Shown: piece by piece, positions 47,055-59,062 of the stretch
How positions within the stretch are numbered: position 1 is the stretch's first letter
Layout: the number at the start of each line of letters is the position of its first letter
DNA from: Larix kaempferi
Taxonomy: Eukaryota > Streptophyta > Pinopsida > Pinales > Pinaceae
NCBI GenBank assembly: GCA_027924585.1
Contig: BSBM01000076.1
Span: forward strand, 6,917,001 to 6,981,000
Direction of reading: 5' to 3'
Length of the DNA stretch: 64,000 nt
Notes under the pieces: generated by a model
Databases searched by the model: none
What the model saw: the letters and a program-made list of their open reading frames with translations, nothing else
Told to the model about the DNA's origin: nothing
Made by a program: the position numbers and the translations under genes

Positions 47055-47440
47055 GATGTGTTTATGGTACATAATAAAGCACATTGCTACAAAGTTTGTT
47101 GTGTATATATAGTATGTGGTTATTGGTTTTATGACATTGATCTTGTTGAAATCCCATGCTAGTTCATTTCTATGGTTCTACTCTATTCCTATTATCACCA
47201 TAGCAAGAGAAGCTCAATAACAATAAAGTTTTTACTTGAAGCATACCCCAATACATTGTTTCAAAGGAATTTGGCCACAACCATTATAATTATAAAACAT
47301 TGTCTATTAGTTATTTGTGTATGTGTTTATGGTACATAATAAAGCACATTGCTACAAACTTCGTTGTGTATATATATAATGTGGATGTTGGTTTTAACTC
47401 GCATTGATCTTGTTGAAATCCCATGCTAGTTCATCTTCCA
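47055..47440. repeat. Direct repeats of about 125 bp, 266 bp apart
   Basis: GTTTATGGTACATAATAAAG and TTGAAATCCCATGCTAGTTC occur in both copies. Confidence 0.75.
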
Positions 47441-47680
47441 TGGATGAAAACCATGAACTTTCTGATCTTCCTGATCTGATTTGTGCTATGCGATTACATA
47501 TGTTAGCAGAACTTGATTGAGTTGAGGTCTTGACCTTTGTCAAATTCCAACAACTTATCCAAATATTAGCTTTCTTTGAGGAACCTGCTACATAAATCTA
47601 TAATATTAATTTTAATTTTGAAGTAACATAAGTAATTATTATTTTCCAAACATTGTACATTAATATTTATGTAATTTCAA

Positions 47681-47900
47681 ACCCAACTTGTATTACCACG
47701 TGACTTGTACTTGATCCTGCAATGTGGTGAATATGGATGAAGCACAATAACCTCAAGATATTTAGTCTAACACTATTCCAAATATGTTGTACCCAACTTG
47801 TATTACCACATGACTTGTACCTGATCCTGCAATGTGGTGACTATCGATGAAGCACAATAACCTCAAGATATTTAGTCTAACACTATTCCAAATATGTTGT
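47681..47900. repeat. 110-bp tandem duplication
   Basis: CCCAACTTGTATTACCAC at 47682 and 47792, near-identical to the end (CTATTCCAAATATGTTGT). Confidence 0.85.
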
Positions 47901-48093
47901 CCTCGCCACTTGAATGTGCAACTTAGATGAGACTGTCCTCCAAATATCTCATGGTATGAATGCTAGATGAGGGTTCCAATAAATATATTGAAGGTTGTTG
48001 TCATTAACTGATATCTCTGTCCATCTGTTTAAATATTGCTTATATATGATATCTTGAGATGTCTACCAACATATCTCTATCATATCGAAACTA

Positions 48094-48300
48094 TGTTGTC
48101 CTCTCCACTTGAATGTGTAAGTTAGTTGAGACTATGTCTTACCAAAATCTCATGTTATAAGTGCTAGATGAGTATTCCAATAAATAAATTGAATATGTTG
48201 TCCTCTCCACTTGAATGTGTAAGTTAGTTGAGACTATGTCTTCCCAAAATCCCATGGTATAAGTGTTAGATGAGGATTCCAATAAATAAATTGAATAAAT
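48094..48300. repeat. 103-bp tandem duplication
   Basis: GTTGTCCTCTCCACTTGAAT at 48094 and 48197; a more diverged copy starts near 47897. Confidence 0.8.
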
Positions 48301-49690
48301 TTAAGGTGATTGTCATTGCTTCATCTCTCTGTTCATCTTTTTAGTTAATACTTGTATATGATATCACAAGATGTCTATCGACATCTTTATATCATATTAT
48401 ATGAATTTTGTGAAAGCACAACATAATTATATTAATTTTGGTAATAAGAACCAATGCTTTCCTACCCTTAAAAACTTAAAATGCCACCACCGTTTTCTAC
48501 AATCAAGGTGCACATAAACCAAAATGTGTTACGATGCCATTTGACCCCAGTCAAAATGAAATGAAAATGGAGATGCAGGGTACCTTGCATGTGCAAATCT
48601 ACTGTTGTATCATTTGAGTTACATCCTCAAGCATTGTTTAGTTTGACTAAGTGTGAGTATCTTTGGATTCTATCTACATACTCCAGGAATTTCTTAGCAT
48701 TTTTATGGCATGCACTCGTACGAATAGACATAAACAAAACTTAGGACATGTGACCTATTAGGCATTACTAATTAGAAGAATCCGTAATATGGTTTCATAA
48801 TTGTTTTATTAACTTTCTCCAATAATGTTCCATAAATATGTCAAGCAATATAGGTCTACTACTCATCTTCCCAAGTGAGGGTGTACATTTGTGTGTGTTA
48901 CATTGATTGCATTCATTAGTTTGATGTATGAAATAGCTCCCCAAAATCAACTAAACAATGTGATCATGCTCTCGAGCAAGAGAAAGACCTTATAGCATCT
49001 CAAAGAATACCTTTTATTCTTGATATATCCTCTTGAGGAGTGCTAATGCCAACGAAAACATGACAATAAATGGTAATAGTAGTTTTCTGGTTCTGGATCT
49101 TGAGAGGGTCTCAACACTTGTTCTTCTTCCTCTTTACAATCTACATATAATAACAATGCAGTTAGTAATTTGGAAGAATGAACACTACTAACAATGCTGT
49201 GAAACACTTTTCCTACCACACCAAATCTTATTCATATACATGAACACTACAGAATTTATAAATTACCTTTAAAATTAATGAATTTCCATTACATTCATGA
49301 TCTAAACTATTTATAGAAATTACCATTTAGACAAGCAAATGACTACCCATTCTCGATATGGGAGAGTGAACACTATACATTTGTGCATGCAACACTTGTC
49401 CTACCTATATATTTATGCATAACAATGCTCTGAAACACTTGCCCTACCACACCCAGGACCAGTCACCTACAATGCAGAATTTATAAATCACATTTAAAAC
49501 TATTGGATTTCCATTTCACATCGTCTAATTTAGAAAAAATTGATATAGCTGTGTCGTGTAAGAAAAAATAGGTGTCTGTAACCATTGAAGAGGTGTTGAA
49601 TCTCTATCGGGTTTAAAAACGTCCATTGGTTATATCTTAGAAGCAGTTGGATTTAGTTGAAAAATGACTGAACAGTGACAATATAATATG
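48301..49690. other. No gene recognised
   Basis: AT-rich. A weak repeat (GAACACTA..., CACTTGYCCTACC) occurs between 49170 and 49450. Confidence 0.4.
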
Positions 49691-49699
49691 ATATGCGTG

Positions 49700-50138
49700 C
49701 ATCAAGGAAGGATGGGCCATTGTAAAAAAGGGCGTGAGGAGCAACAATATCATTGAGCTGGAAGAAGGTTGAGCTTTTATTTATAAAGCTATACTAGAGA
49801 TTATAAGCCGGTTGGAAGCGGGATATCCCAACTGTGAGGTGACTATGGACGAGCCCATGGTTCTTTACACTATCGTCTACAATATGTGCACACAGAAGGG
49901 CCGATCCTATTCTGACCAACTCTATGATAGATGCAGGGATTCCATTAAAAAGTACATTACCTCACTGGTTTCACCGGCTTTAAGGGAACAGAGTGAATCT
50001 CAGTCAATGTTGAGAGAGCTTGCCAAATGCTGGAAAATTCACAAGGCCATGCTCCATTGGATTAACGTCTTCTTTGAATATTTGGATCGCTACTTCAGTA
50101 ATAAGTATCGCTTCGCTAGTAAGGCCCCCGTTCAAAAG
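49700..50138 (+). pseudogene. CUL1-type cullin N-terminal fragment
   Basis: The plus strand encodes IKEGWAIVKKGVRSNNI near 49703, the first cullin helix. After an in-frame TGA (about 49770) follow VLYTIVYNMCTQKG, YSDQLYDRCRDSIKKYI, MLRELAKCWKIHKAML and FFEYLDRYF. This is the first cullin repeat of CUL1, the scaffold of SCF ubiquitin ligases, where YNMCTQK and LYD contact the SKP1/F-box side. The open frame restarts at a TTG (49812) and ends exactly at a donor-like CAAAA/GTAAGG (50138/50139), consistent with a real exon end. No further cullin exon (second or third repeat, cullin homology domain, neddylation site) follows; an unrelated KCS pseudogene begins 580 bp on. Many substitutions from normal CUL1 suggest either an old remnant or a diverged CUL1-like paralogue. 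Confidence 0.7.
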
Positions 50139-50437
50139 TAAGGCATCTTTTCCATCTAAATCTTTCAATTCTCATAGTTATAGCTTTCCCATTCTTGCGG
50201 ACATACTCTTCTTCTTCGAATCTGCTAGATTTCAAATCGTTTATGTGTTAAGAGTGATATTCTATCTGATATCATATCTTTAATCCGCAAACAATGGCCT
50301 TTATGATGAAGCCCTGTGGAGTTTTTTACTTCAGAAGGAGCATTGTCAGTGCTTTGTAATACACACGCGCATTACATTGTAGGCCAAAAGTGATGGTGAA
50401 GCTTATGATTGAGATAAAATGGGGACAATTCAAACCA

Positions 50438-50446
50438 TATAAAAGG
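50438..50446 (+). promoter_or_regulatory. TATA-like box upstream of KCS
   Basis: TATAAAAGG, 274 bp before the KCS ATG. Position is reasonable but unproven. Confidence 0.3.
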
Positions 50447-50719
50447 TTCCCTGGGAAGGCATCTGAAATTTTGGAGGGAGTTGAGAGACCTGAAACAATT
50501 CCCATCAATTAGAACCATTAATGTTTAGCTGTGTCATGATAAACAGTTATATGCAATAACAACCAGAAAAACATTCTTTAGATATTATAGTCTTCAGATA
50601 TATTTTTGTTAGCGGATTCTAGCCTCTGGGCTGATGAATTTGGCCGTAACTGCTAGTTCTATGTTGTTTTAATCGTCGTTTTTGCTTTTTGAGGTCCTAG
50701 GATGTTGGTACTTTGAATC

Positions 50720-52050
50720 ATGGGTGAAGGTGAAGGTTCAGGAAGTCATGGCCTGCCTGATTTTCTCCTGACTGTGAAGTTGAAATACGTGAGGCTTGGA
50801 TATCAGTATTTAACTAGATACTTTCTTTCATTTCTACTGGTTCCATTGCTGGTTGGATTGGGCTAAGAGGTCGGACAAATTGGGCTGGACGATGTAATCC
50901 TGCTATGGCAGGTTAATCTTGAGTTCAATCTTTTCCATGTAATGTCATGTACAGGGCTTCTGGTATTCATAGCGACTATGTATTTCATGTCAAGGCCTCG
51001 TGCAGTTTATCTGGTGGATTATTCCTGTTACCGTCACTCAGATTCATGCAGAGTTCCTTTCTCGACTTTCATGGAGCAATCCAAGCTATTCAAGTATTTT
51101 GATCAGAAAAGCCTGGACTTTCAGATGAAGATTCTTGAGAGATCGGGTCTTAGCGAAGAGACTTGTCTCCCGCCTGCTTTCCATTACATTCCCCCGAATC
51201 CCACCATGTCAGCTTCTCGCGACGAGGCCCAGCTCGTCATATTTTCTTCCATGGATGATCTGTTCGATAAGACATGGTGGGATATTCTCGTTGTGAATTG
51301 CAGTCTTTTCTGCCCCATGTTGTCTCTGTCTGCCATGGTTATTAACAGATATAAAATGCGTGTGAATACCATGAGCTTCAATCTGTCTCGCATGGGTTGC
51401 AGCGTCGGAGTTATTGCTGTGGATTTGGCTAACAATCTTTTGCAAGTTCATCGGAACTCGTATGCCGTCGTTGTTAGCACCGAGACCATTACGCCTAATT
51501 GGTACTATTGTGGGAAGCAGCGATCCATATTGCTGCCAAATTGCTTGTTTCGCATGGGCGGCGCTGCCGTTTTTTTATCGAACAAACGCAAAGACCGCCG
51601 CCGCTCAGAACGTACAAATGCACAGACGACAAGGCCTATCACTGTGTCTATCAAGAAGAAGACACGGAAGGCAAAGTTGGAACTACGCTTTGGAAGGATC
51701 TCATGGCTATTTCCGGCGATGTGCTTAAGGCCAATATAACAACCCTCGCCCCCCTGATTCTGCCTATGTCAGAGCAGCTTATTTTCCTCTTCTCCGTCTT
51801 AGTACGGAAATTTATAAAACCAAAGAGAAAATCGTATATCCCTGATTTCAAACAAGCATTCGAGCATTTCTGCATCCACGCCGGCGGGAGAGCTGTAGTC
51901 GACGAGCTAGAAAAGAATTTACAGTTATCCGCAGAACATGTCGAGCCCTCTCGCATGGTGCTCCACAAATTCGGCAACACATCGTCCTCGTCGATCTGGT
52001 ACGAGCTTGCATACATCGAGGCAAAGGGCCAAATGCGCCGAGGAGACTGA
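50720..52050 (+). pseudogene. 3-ketoacyl-CoA synthase (KCS) pseudogene
   Basis: KCS enzymes sit in the ER membrane and condense malonyl-CoA with acyl-CoA in very-long-chain fatty acid elongation for waxes and suberin. From ATG 50720 the frame reads LPDFLLTVKLKYVRLGYQYL, the family N-terminus with its membrane segments. A TAA at 50864 interrupts it; the same frame goes on (50942 onward) through YLVDYSCYRH, VNCSLFCP, the catalytic-Cys block RMGCSVGVIAVDLANNLLQV (Cys near residue 227, FAE1 has Cys223) and [20 protein letters not shown]. Near 51600 about ten codons are lost and the frame shifts. The new frame carries [31 protein letters not shown] with the His block and [17 protein letters not shown] with the catalytic Asn. 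It ends MRRGD-TGA where the family has Arg, so the C-terminus is lost. Intronless, as in many KCS genes. Three lesions make it non-functional, although the catalytic residues remain. Confidence 0.9.
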
Positions 52051-52246
52051 GTATCCGGAAAATGCATACGATTGAAATGAACGCCAAGGAATTACATTTT
52101 GTGAAGCGCCGAAGAACTACATGTTGAAGATGGAGTTATCGGAGACACTTTCCGAGATGCAAAGATGCAAAGAAGAAAACCACGCCCAGGCTTGCATCGC
52201 ACAGTGTTGATTCCCAAACCAGAAAAACTACACGCACATATCCGAT

Positions 52247-52745
52247 TCCAACATCAAACAAGCAAGTCACATTAAACTATGTTAAAAAAGTCAAGGCGAA
52301 TATTATTTGTATGGCAGGCTGAAATCGCACAACATTCACTGTACGACACAGTGCTATAGGGCCAGTGAATGAAACTTGGCACACTGCCATTGGGTCAGAA
52401 TCTCGTAGCACATTCTGGTTGGGCCACCTGGAGATGAGAAGCTGACGCAACCAGAACGTGCCACGTGGAGGTGAGAGGCTGACCCAACTAGAACGTGCCA
52501 CGTGGAGGTGACAGGTTGGACCAACCAGAACGTGCCACATGGAGGTGAGAAGCTGCCCCAACTAGAACGTGCCACGTGGAGGTGAGAGGCTGGCGCAATG
52601 ACAGCGTGTCAAGTGTCATTGGGACTAGCCCAATGGCATCGTGTCGTACAGTGAATGTTGTTTGATTTCAGTGTGCCCTACAAAAAATATTCGCTTTGAC
52701 TTTTCAAAAGTAGTTTGATGTGACTTGCTTGTTCGATGTTGGATA
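52247..52745. repeat. Foldback element with about 118-bp inverted arms
   Basis: Left arm about 52247-52365 (CCAACATCAAACAAGCAAGT ... ACATTCACTGTACGACAC) pairs with right arm about 52625-52745 read in reverse (CCAACATCGAACAAGCAAGT ...). Weaker pairing may extend outward to about 52211 and 52770. A non-autonomous DNA-transposon-like unit. No clear target duplication found. Confidence 0.75.
52418..52610. repeat. 37-bp array with CACGTG motifs in the foldback loop
   Basis: CACGTGG, CACGTGG, CACATGG and CACGTGG at 52462, 52499, 52536 and 52573, exactly 37 bp apart, preceded by a diverged CACCTGG at 52425. Units read AGAACGTGCCACGTGGAGGT. Further CCACGTGG and CCACATGG sites in reverse context lie at 52770-52850. 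CACGTG is the G-box bound by plant bHLH and bZIP factors. Confidence 0.85.
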
Positions 52746-52859
52746 TGTTCCGGTTGGGCCAGTATCTCTCCGCCACGTGGGGCAGTCTCTCCTCCACATG
52801 GCAGGCTGCCATTGGGGCAATCTCTTCTCCACATGGTAGGCTACCATTGGACTAGTGTC

Positions 52860-54237
52860 TCTCCTCCATCAGGTTCCTAGGCACTTTCGCTGTATATTTT
52901 CATCATCTTTTTTCGTCGATTCGTGGGAAATAGGCCATGAGGAACCATTCGTGGCAGTTTCAGAATTTACGTTTTCAACTTGGCTCGGCTCCATCGTCGT
53001 GACCAACTCATCCAGTCCAGTAGTAGCACTTCCACCAGACCAGTAGCAGCGCTTCCTCTAGTACCAGAAACTGTTGGAAGCGCCACACCAGAGGCAACGC
53101 ACATGGGATGCCTGCTCGAGCTGGAGGTACAGCTTCATCATTGGACGAAAAGGATTTACCATTTTTTACTACATCGGTCTGATCCTTTAGGTTTTTCAGT
53201 AAGGTTGAAATTTGAAAATATATTTGTTTTGAGTGTTTTAGTTATGAAGAAATATGGGCTATCCATTTTTACAACCCAAAAATCACTTTATTCGACATAG
53301 TTATGTTTGTATTTATACTTTTTCATCATTGTTCTCCAAATTGATAGCTTTGAATGGTGATAGTTTATAGAGTGTGAGCCATGTTTTAGATTTCTGATAT
53401 GTTTTTAATTATATCGACAATTAAGAGAAGATGAAAAACTTGTGTTTACTCCCATTCAAAGTCTAAATCATTTTTGTTTTACATATGGTTGTTCTGTCAT
53501 CTTCTACCGAGTTTATATAATATGATTTTTTGTGTCTCCGTGAGCATTTTTCTTTATGGGAAAGTGGTTATAAGATCAAAATAATAAGATGTGGTTACTC
53601 ACATGAAATGTTAAGTAGAGTCATTTAATTTTTACTTTGATTTTGAGGTTGTGTCGCGAGCTCAAGTTCAATCCCAATGAGAGAACGACTGCCGAAGACA
53701 TGGCAATTGAGATTGTCTGGATTTGCTCGTTGCTGCCGATTTGCTCATTGCTGCAATTGATCAGAATGTACAAATAATTGTACAGTCACTTTAAGGAAAT
53801 TGTGACACTAAACAAGTTTGGTAGCTGGAACGAAATTGTGACTAAGCTCACAGCACCCTAAGGTGGTATTTGAAGGGTGCAGATATACAACAGTCTTAGT
53901 CTCAGCGAGTTTTATGTGCAGTATCTCATTCGATCGTTTTCCCTCGATTGAAATGTTAATTGCTTTATCTTAATATTTAATTGCTGTATCTTTGTCGTTG
54001 TAATGGTTACATGTGAATGTTCCTCTACTTGTTGGTTTTATAATTCGTTAAGTTCATCAGGTTATCAAATGGAGATTTTTTCAAGTCTCACTGTTATACT
54101 CAATAGTATTTAAGTGACTATAAATTCCTTCTCCAAGTGATTATCTAAAAAATTTAATTTTAATATGAGAAGATTTGATGAAAATTTTAAATGTACAACT
54201 TATTTTTTCATTTTGTAATGGTAGAATCATTCAGATA

Positions 54238-54241
<4 letters not shown>
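52860..54241. other. No gene recognised
   Basis: Short frames (52855-53046, 52980-53300) match nothing. A small AGTAGCRCTTCCACCAG-type repeat near 53020-53065 recurs near 55310. Confidence 0.4.
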
Positions 54242-54289
<48 letters not shown>

Positions 54290-54292
54290 CAC

Positions 54293-54350
<58 letters not shown>
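54242..54350. repeat. Compound microsatellite (CT)n(AC)n(AT)n
   Basis: Pure dinucleotide runs in sequence; the apparent open frame across it is an artefact. Confidence 0.95.
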
Positions 54351-54353
<3 letters not shown>

Positions 54354-54835
54354 TTTATTTAATATTATAATGATAAATAGCCATTAAAGGGTTTGGAAAT
54401 GTTGAATTTATTTTTAATGTTATAAATTTTATATATTTCTATTTATCTAATTAATTGTTTATTTTAATTGATAATATATTTTTTAATATATATTTTTAAG
54501 ATTTAATATATTAAAATTAGTTTAAATGGATGTTAATAACCACTATCATCATTATCAATAAAATTATTTGGTAACATTCTTAGAGCTTGGAATTTGAGTT
54601 TCTTAGAATTTGGAGTTTCATAATTGTGAATGAAATATAATTGTACATTGTTCAATCTACAAACCACAACCATAAAAGAAGAATCTTTTTGATAATTTTT
54701 TAACCCATGCCTAATGTAAGATTTGAAAATATAAGGAATTTGAGACTTTGATGTTTGTAACTAATACTCTCAGCTTCACCAAAGTTTCTTAAAAACCTTT
54801 TTCCAAAATACAGAAACAGTTTATGTTAAGAACTA

Positions 54836-54895
54836 GCATAGATCCATCTTAAACCCGGATCTACCAAGCACCTAGAGGGATCCAATTTATTGAGG
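54836..54895. repeat. Fragment related to the foldback family
   Basis: ATCTACCAAGCACCTAGAGG and the preceding ATCCATCTTAAAC resemble the arm of the 43571 foldback. Confidence 0.4.
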
Positions 54896-55048
54896 TGTAA
54901 TTTTTTGTATCTAACTTCTTACATGTTCATAAAATATTATCTAACTTTTTTACATGTTAAAAAATATTTACACGTAAGTTCAAGTTTAAGATCTCCCTCA
55001 TAGTGGGTTACTTCTTTATCTTTTTTACTTCTTATATTTTTATTAATG

Positions 55049-55225
55049 GCCGACATTACAATATTTTATTTTTGTTACTCGACAAACACTCTACAAACTC
55101 TCGAAAAATGTTACAAGATCTCCCTCATACTGGGTTAATGGCCGACGTTACAATATTTTATTTTTATTATTTTGTTACTCGACAAACACTCCACACATGT
55201 TACAAGATCTCCCTCATACTGGGTT
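55049..55225. repeat. About 90-bp tandem duplication
   Basis: GGCCGACRTTACAATATTTT and GTTACAAGATCTCCCTCATA occur twice. Confidence 0.8.
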
Positions 55226-57980
55226 GTAGAGCACCTCTCAACGCAATCAAAGCAATGTAGCTTTTCAAGAACATTGTAGCAGGGCTTCCACCATTGGAGA
55301 TAGACCATACCAGTAGTAGCGCTTCCACCAATACCAGCGCTTATGTTTCTGGACATGCATCAGTGAAGGAAGGAAGCAAATAAACAGACTGCATCAATGT
55401 TCAAAAGTCCCAAACAAGATACAACTACCAACTATCCCTGAGTGTGTTCAACATTATTATTATTTTCATGGCATAATAATGCTATCCCCGAGTGTGTTCA
55501 CCATTTTTCATTTTTTAGGGCGAAGGAAACTCCTGGTATATGTAGCTTTGGGGATTTTGAGATAGAAGCCAACGCTGGAAATGGATCCCCAAAAGACACA
55601 CCTAACAGACCCTATAATGCTTCCGAGTAATCCTGATCTAAAAGAGCCAAAGACTATTGATATCAAAGCCCAGTAACTCGAAGATTATTGGTATCATTAT
55701 GGAGTTTTTTTATAGAAATTGTCCCAAATGAGGACCTTATTAGATTGGGATATGAAGTGAGTCAATAAATGGATTCGGTTTGTAATTATTGCACAAGCAA
55801 AAGGAGGACGTTTCAGGTGGTGTTGTGCAGTGCGGGATGGAAGAAAATGCAATGGAAGAACAAGACTTGTGTGACTGGGAAGGCAGTTATCGCCTGGCAC
55901 TGCACAGTTCAAAGGAACTTAACAGTGAATACCCACAATCACTTTAATCGCATATAATATATGTGTAGTGTAATGGCACACCATCATAATCTTCTTGACA
56001 TTACTGGCTACATAGTGAGGTTACGAACAACTATAGAAGGCTATCTCTGTGCTTTGTTACAGCGATGGTCTATGTAAATGTAAATTCAATGCCATATTTG
56101 TTATGAAGTTTTCTTTATTACATTTTTACGAAGTTTTCTTTATTACATTTTTAATGTAAGGGTTTTAGTTTTCTAAAGTATTCTTAATTTTTTAAATCAA
56201 GGAGATATATATTTCTTATTCAATACGAGGCATAGTTATCAAATTCGGTCCAATCGGGCAGTTTATTACGAAAAATAAAAAATTCTATTAGTTTGGAAAA
56301 TTGTTTGATTGTTGGGCTTGAAACATTGAATCTCTCAAATGCAAAAGGAAAATAGGCAGGGGAAAGAATTTCTCATTGTTTTAAAGGATGCTACTCTGCA
56401 CAATTTCATTGGCATTATAGATAGATAAAATTGATATAATATTAGGCAAATATTTGCATAATTTGGAAGGCTCTGAAAGCAAATTATAATAGAATTCTGG
56501 TACACCCATAAATATATAAGAGCATATATTGGGGATACTTTAATGGTTCATGCCAAGGATCCCTGGGCATTTGTGGATCTAGATGAGTTCTATATATGGT
56601 AGATGATCATATTAAATTCAAAGCAATTTTTGTTTAGGGATCAACTACAAGGCAAAATTGTGTGCTCTGTGTATATCATTAAAATAGCTTCTCGGAAAGG
56701 TATTTCCAGTATTCAAATTCTAAGGGTCTCAAAATTCATTCTCTTGAATGGGAAATGGGTAAAAGTACGCTACAAAACCTTCTGCTACAACAATTCATGG
56801 ACAAATTCAGAAAGGTAAGAAATATGTTCGAGTATGTCTCATTCCAGTATGTCTAAAGAGAATTAAATGAGCATGTAGATTGACTTTCTAAAGAAATTTT
56901 ATCTCTTCAGGAGGAGTGTCTGTTGGTAACAACTGAATCGGGAAAAGGAATCTCCCATCCAGAAAGTCATACTGTATTGAAACTCAGCAGAATTGGAAAT
57001 TTCTGATCAAATGAAGAAGTCTGAGTTTGTGAAACAGGGCTATATATAGCCCTTTTGATGTGATTTTTGGATTGGCTTTTTAAAGCAAAATTTTTTAGGA
57101 TGACCAGCCCTTCCAAACTGTTTAGTTGAGTCCAGTGTCTTAGACTAGAAGGAGAAGTGAGGCTTTATGCTTAACAATGTATATTTTGGAAAGAACAAAT
57201 GTCTTTTTTCCATGTAAAAAAAAAAATCATTCTTGGGACATCCTATAACCTATCGACTTTAAACAACTCATTTTCCTCTTACACCATTAAGACAATAGCA
57301 CAAACTCTGGCAATGACCAGCATAGAACAACAACCGCGTTAAGTACAAGATAAGCAAAAATAGAGCATGCACTGAAGCAACTACTAGGAAGTTGGAACAC
57401 ATTAATTTCATTAAATTGGGGATCTATTAATAAAAATGCTAGAATGTAAAGCAAAACTTTTAAAGAAATGGCAATGTAACAATACCGAGTCCGAACTGAT
57501 CCAATGTAAATTAGTTCAATATTTATCACTATAAAATATTAAAATTCATTTCTATTTAAAGCAGCTGCACTATAAAATGTCAAAATTCATTTATATTTAA
57601 AGTTGCTACATGAGATAATTTTTATTGACATTTTAACAAAAACAAGTTCAACATTCATTGGTTTGTTTGAAAATGGATAAACTAACATTAAACAGTTGAA
57701 GAATTACTTACGAAGTATTCATACACTTTCATTGCCAAAGAGAAGACAAAGACTCCCTGGCATTCATAGTATCGATCATTCTAAAGCACCTAGCTTCAAC
57801 AACATTTCTCACTGGATAATATTCACCCATGAACAAATTCCATTGTTCGAACTTCTCTAGGATTCACACCAGATTTTTGAGATTCCTTCGGGATTCACAC
57901 CATATTTTTGGGATCACTTTCGGGGTTGTGCTGCATAAAACCTCTTGATCAGTATTGCAAGACGAGATAATGAGAGGCGA
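55226..57980. other. No gene recognised
   Basis: AT-rich. Short frames at 55442-55630, 55769-55957 and 56603-56818 resemble no family. Small repeats near 56095-56150 and GGATTCACACCA twice near 57860-57905. Confidence 0.4.
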
Positions 57981-57998
57981 GCACTAAGCAGCCTGCTA

Positions 57999-58100
57999 CG
58001 CAGCATTGAATGTTGCGGCCGCTATTGTGCTCGTTGTCCAATTCCAAGCAGCATTAGATCTAAGGCTGAGCACATCTGTGGCCGCAGCATTCAACGCTGT
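57999..58100. repeat. Hairpin 1, about 32-bp arms
   Basis: CAGCATTGAATGTTGCGGCC...GTGCTC (near 58000-58031) pairs with GAGCACA...GGCCGCAGCATTCAACGCTG (near 58065-58100). Confidence 0.7.
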
Positions 58101-58101
58101 A

Positions 58102-58240
58102 GAGCTAAACATTGAGCTGCAGAGCATTTAATGCGGTAGCTCAGTGCTTAGGGTCCATTGGATCTTGAGCTTCTCTGGATCCAATGGACCCTAAGCACTG
58201 AGCTGCCTTATTTAATGCTCTGTAGCTCAATGCTTAGCTT
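58102..58240. repeat. Hairpin 2, about 63-bp arms, 26 bp perfect
   Basis: The inner arms 58139-58164 and 58178-58203 are perfect complements (GCTCAGTGCTTAGGGTCCAT...) around a 13-bp loop. Outer arms to 58102 and 58240 pair with few mismatches. Directly follows hairpin 1; shape resembles a MITE or miRNA precursor. Confidence 0.85.
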
Positions 58241-58560
58241 TCACCCCAAGATAATGGGTATTTGATGAGAAAATGAATGCCATTCTATGACGGCAAAGTA
58301 CAACCTATTACGTTTTGTGATTGGAAATTGAGAAATACTGTACCTCACATGTAGTGCAAAATCTTCAACAATCTCCGTAACAACAACTGTGCTTAGGGAT
58401 TCGTGAAAGTCACTATGGTCATTTAGTAAATGCACCACCATAAACCAAGTCGACCTCAACTCTCTATGTATTTAGGTTTATAAATAAGTTATCATAATGT
58501 TATATTTTATGCAAATCAAAACTCATTCAAGTTTCTAAATAAGTTCTCAAAATAACAAAT

Positions 58561-59062
58561 TTTTGAAAAAATTAATCAGATTTATTAAAAATATAGATTT
58601 GTAAATAAATTCTCAAAATAATAAAAATGAGCAAATTGTAGGTAATGATTTTGAGGAAGGAAATAAAAAAGAACTATAAATTATATAATTTTGTGTGGAC
58701 TTCAATAATTCATTCATTATTATGTTGATGTGAATAAATTCACTCAAATAAATATTTGTTTTTCATAATTAAGAATGTAGGATCTAGTAACTATGACTAA
58801 GTGCAAGTGTGTTTTGAAAAAATTAATCAAATTTATTAAAAATGTAGATTTGTAAATAAGTTCTCAAAATAATAAAAATGAGGAAATTGTAGGTAATGAT
58901 TTTAATGAAAGGAAATAAGAAAGAATTATAAACTATATAATTTTGTGTGGACTTAAATAATTCATTCATTATTATGTTGATGTGAATAAATTCACTCAAA
59001 TAAATATTTGTTTTTCATAATTGAGAATGTAGGATCTAGTAACCATGACTAAGTGCAAGTGT
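58561..59062. repeat. 251-bp tandem duplication
   Basis: TTTTGAAAAAATTAATCA at 58561 and 58812; copies are highly similar along their length, so recent. Confidence 0.9.

Noticed and set aside
54175-54387. 70-codon frame with Ser-Leu, Thr-His and Ile-Tyr runs
   Set aside because: Translation of a compound microsatellite.
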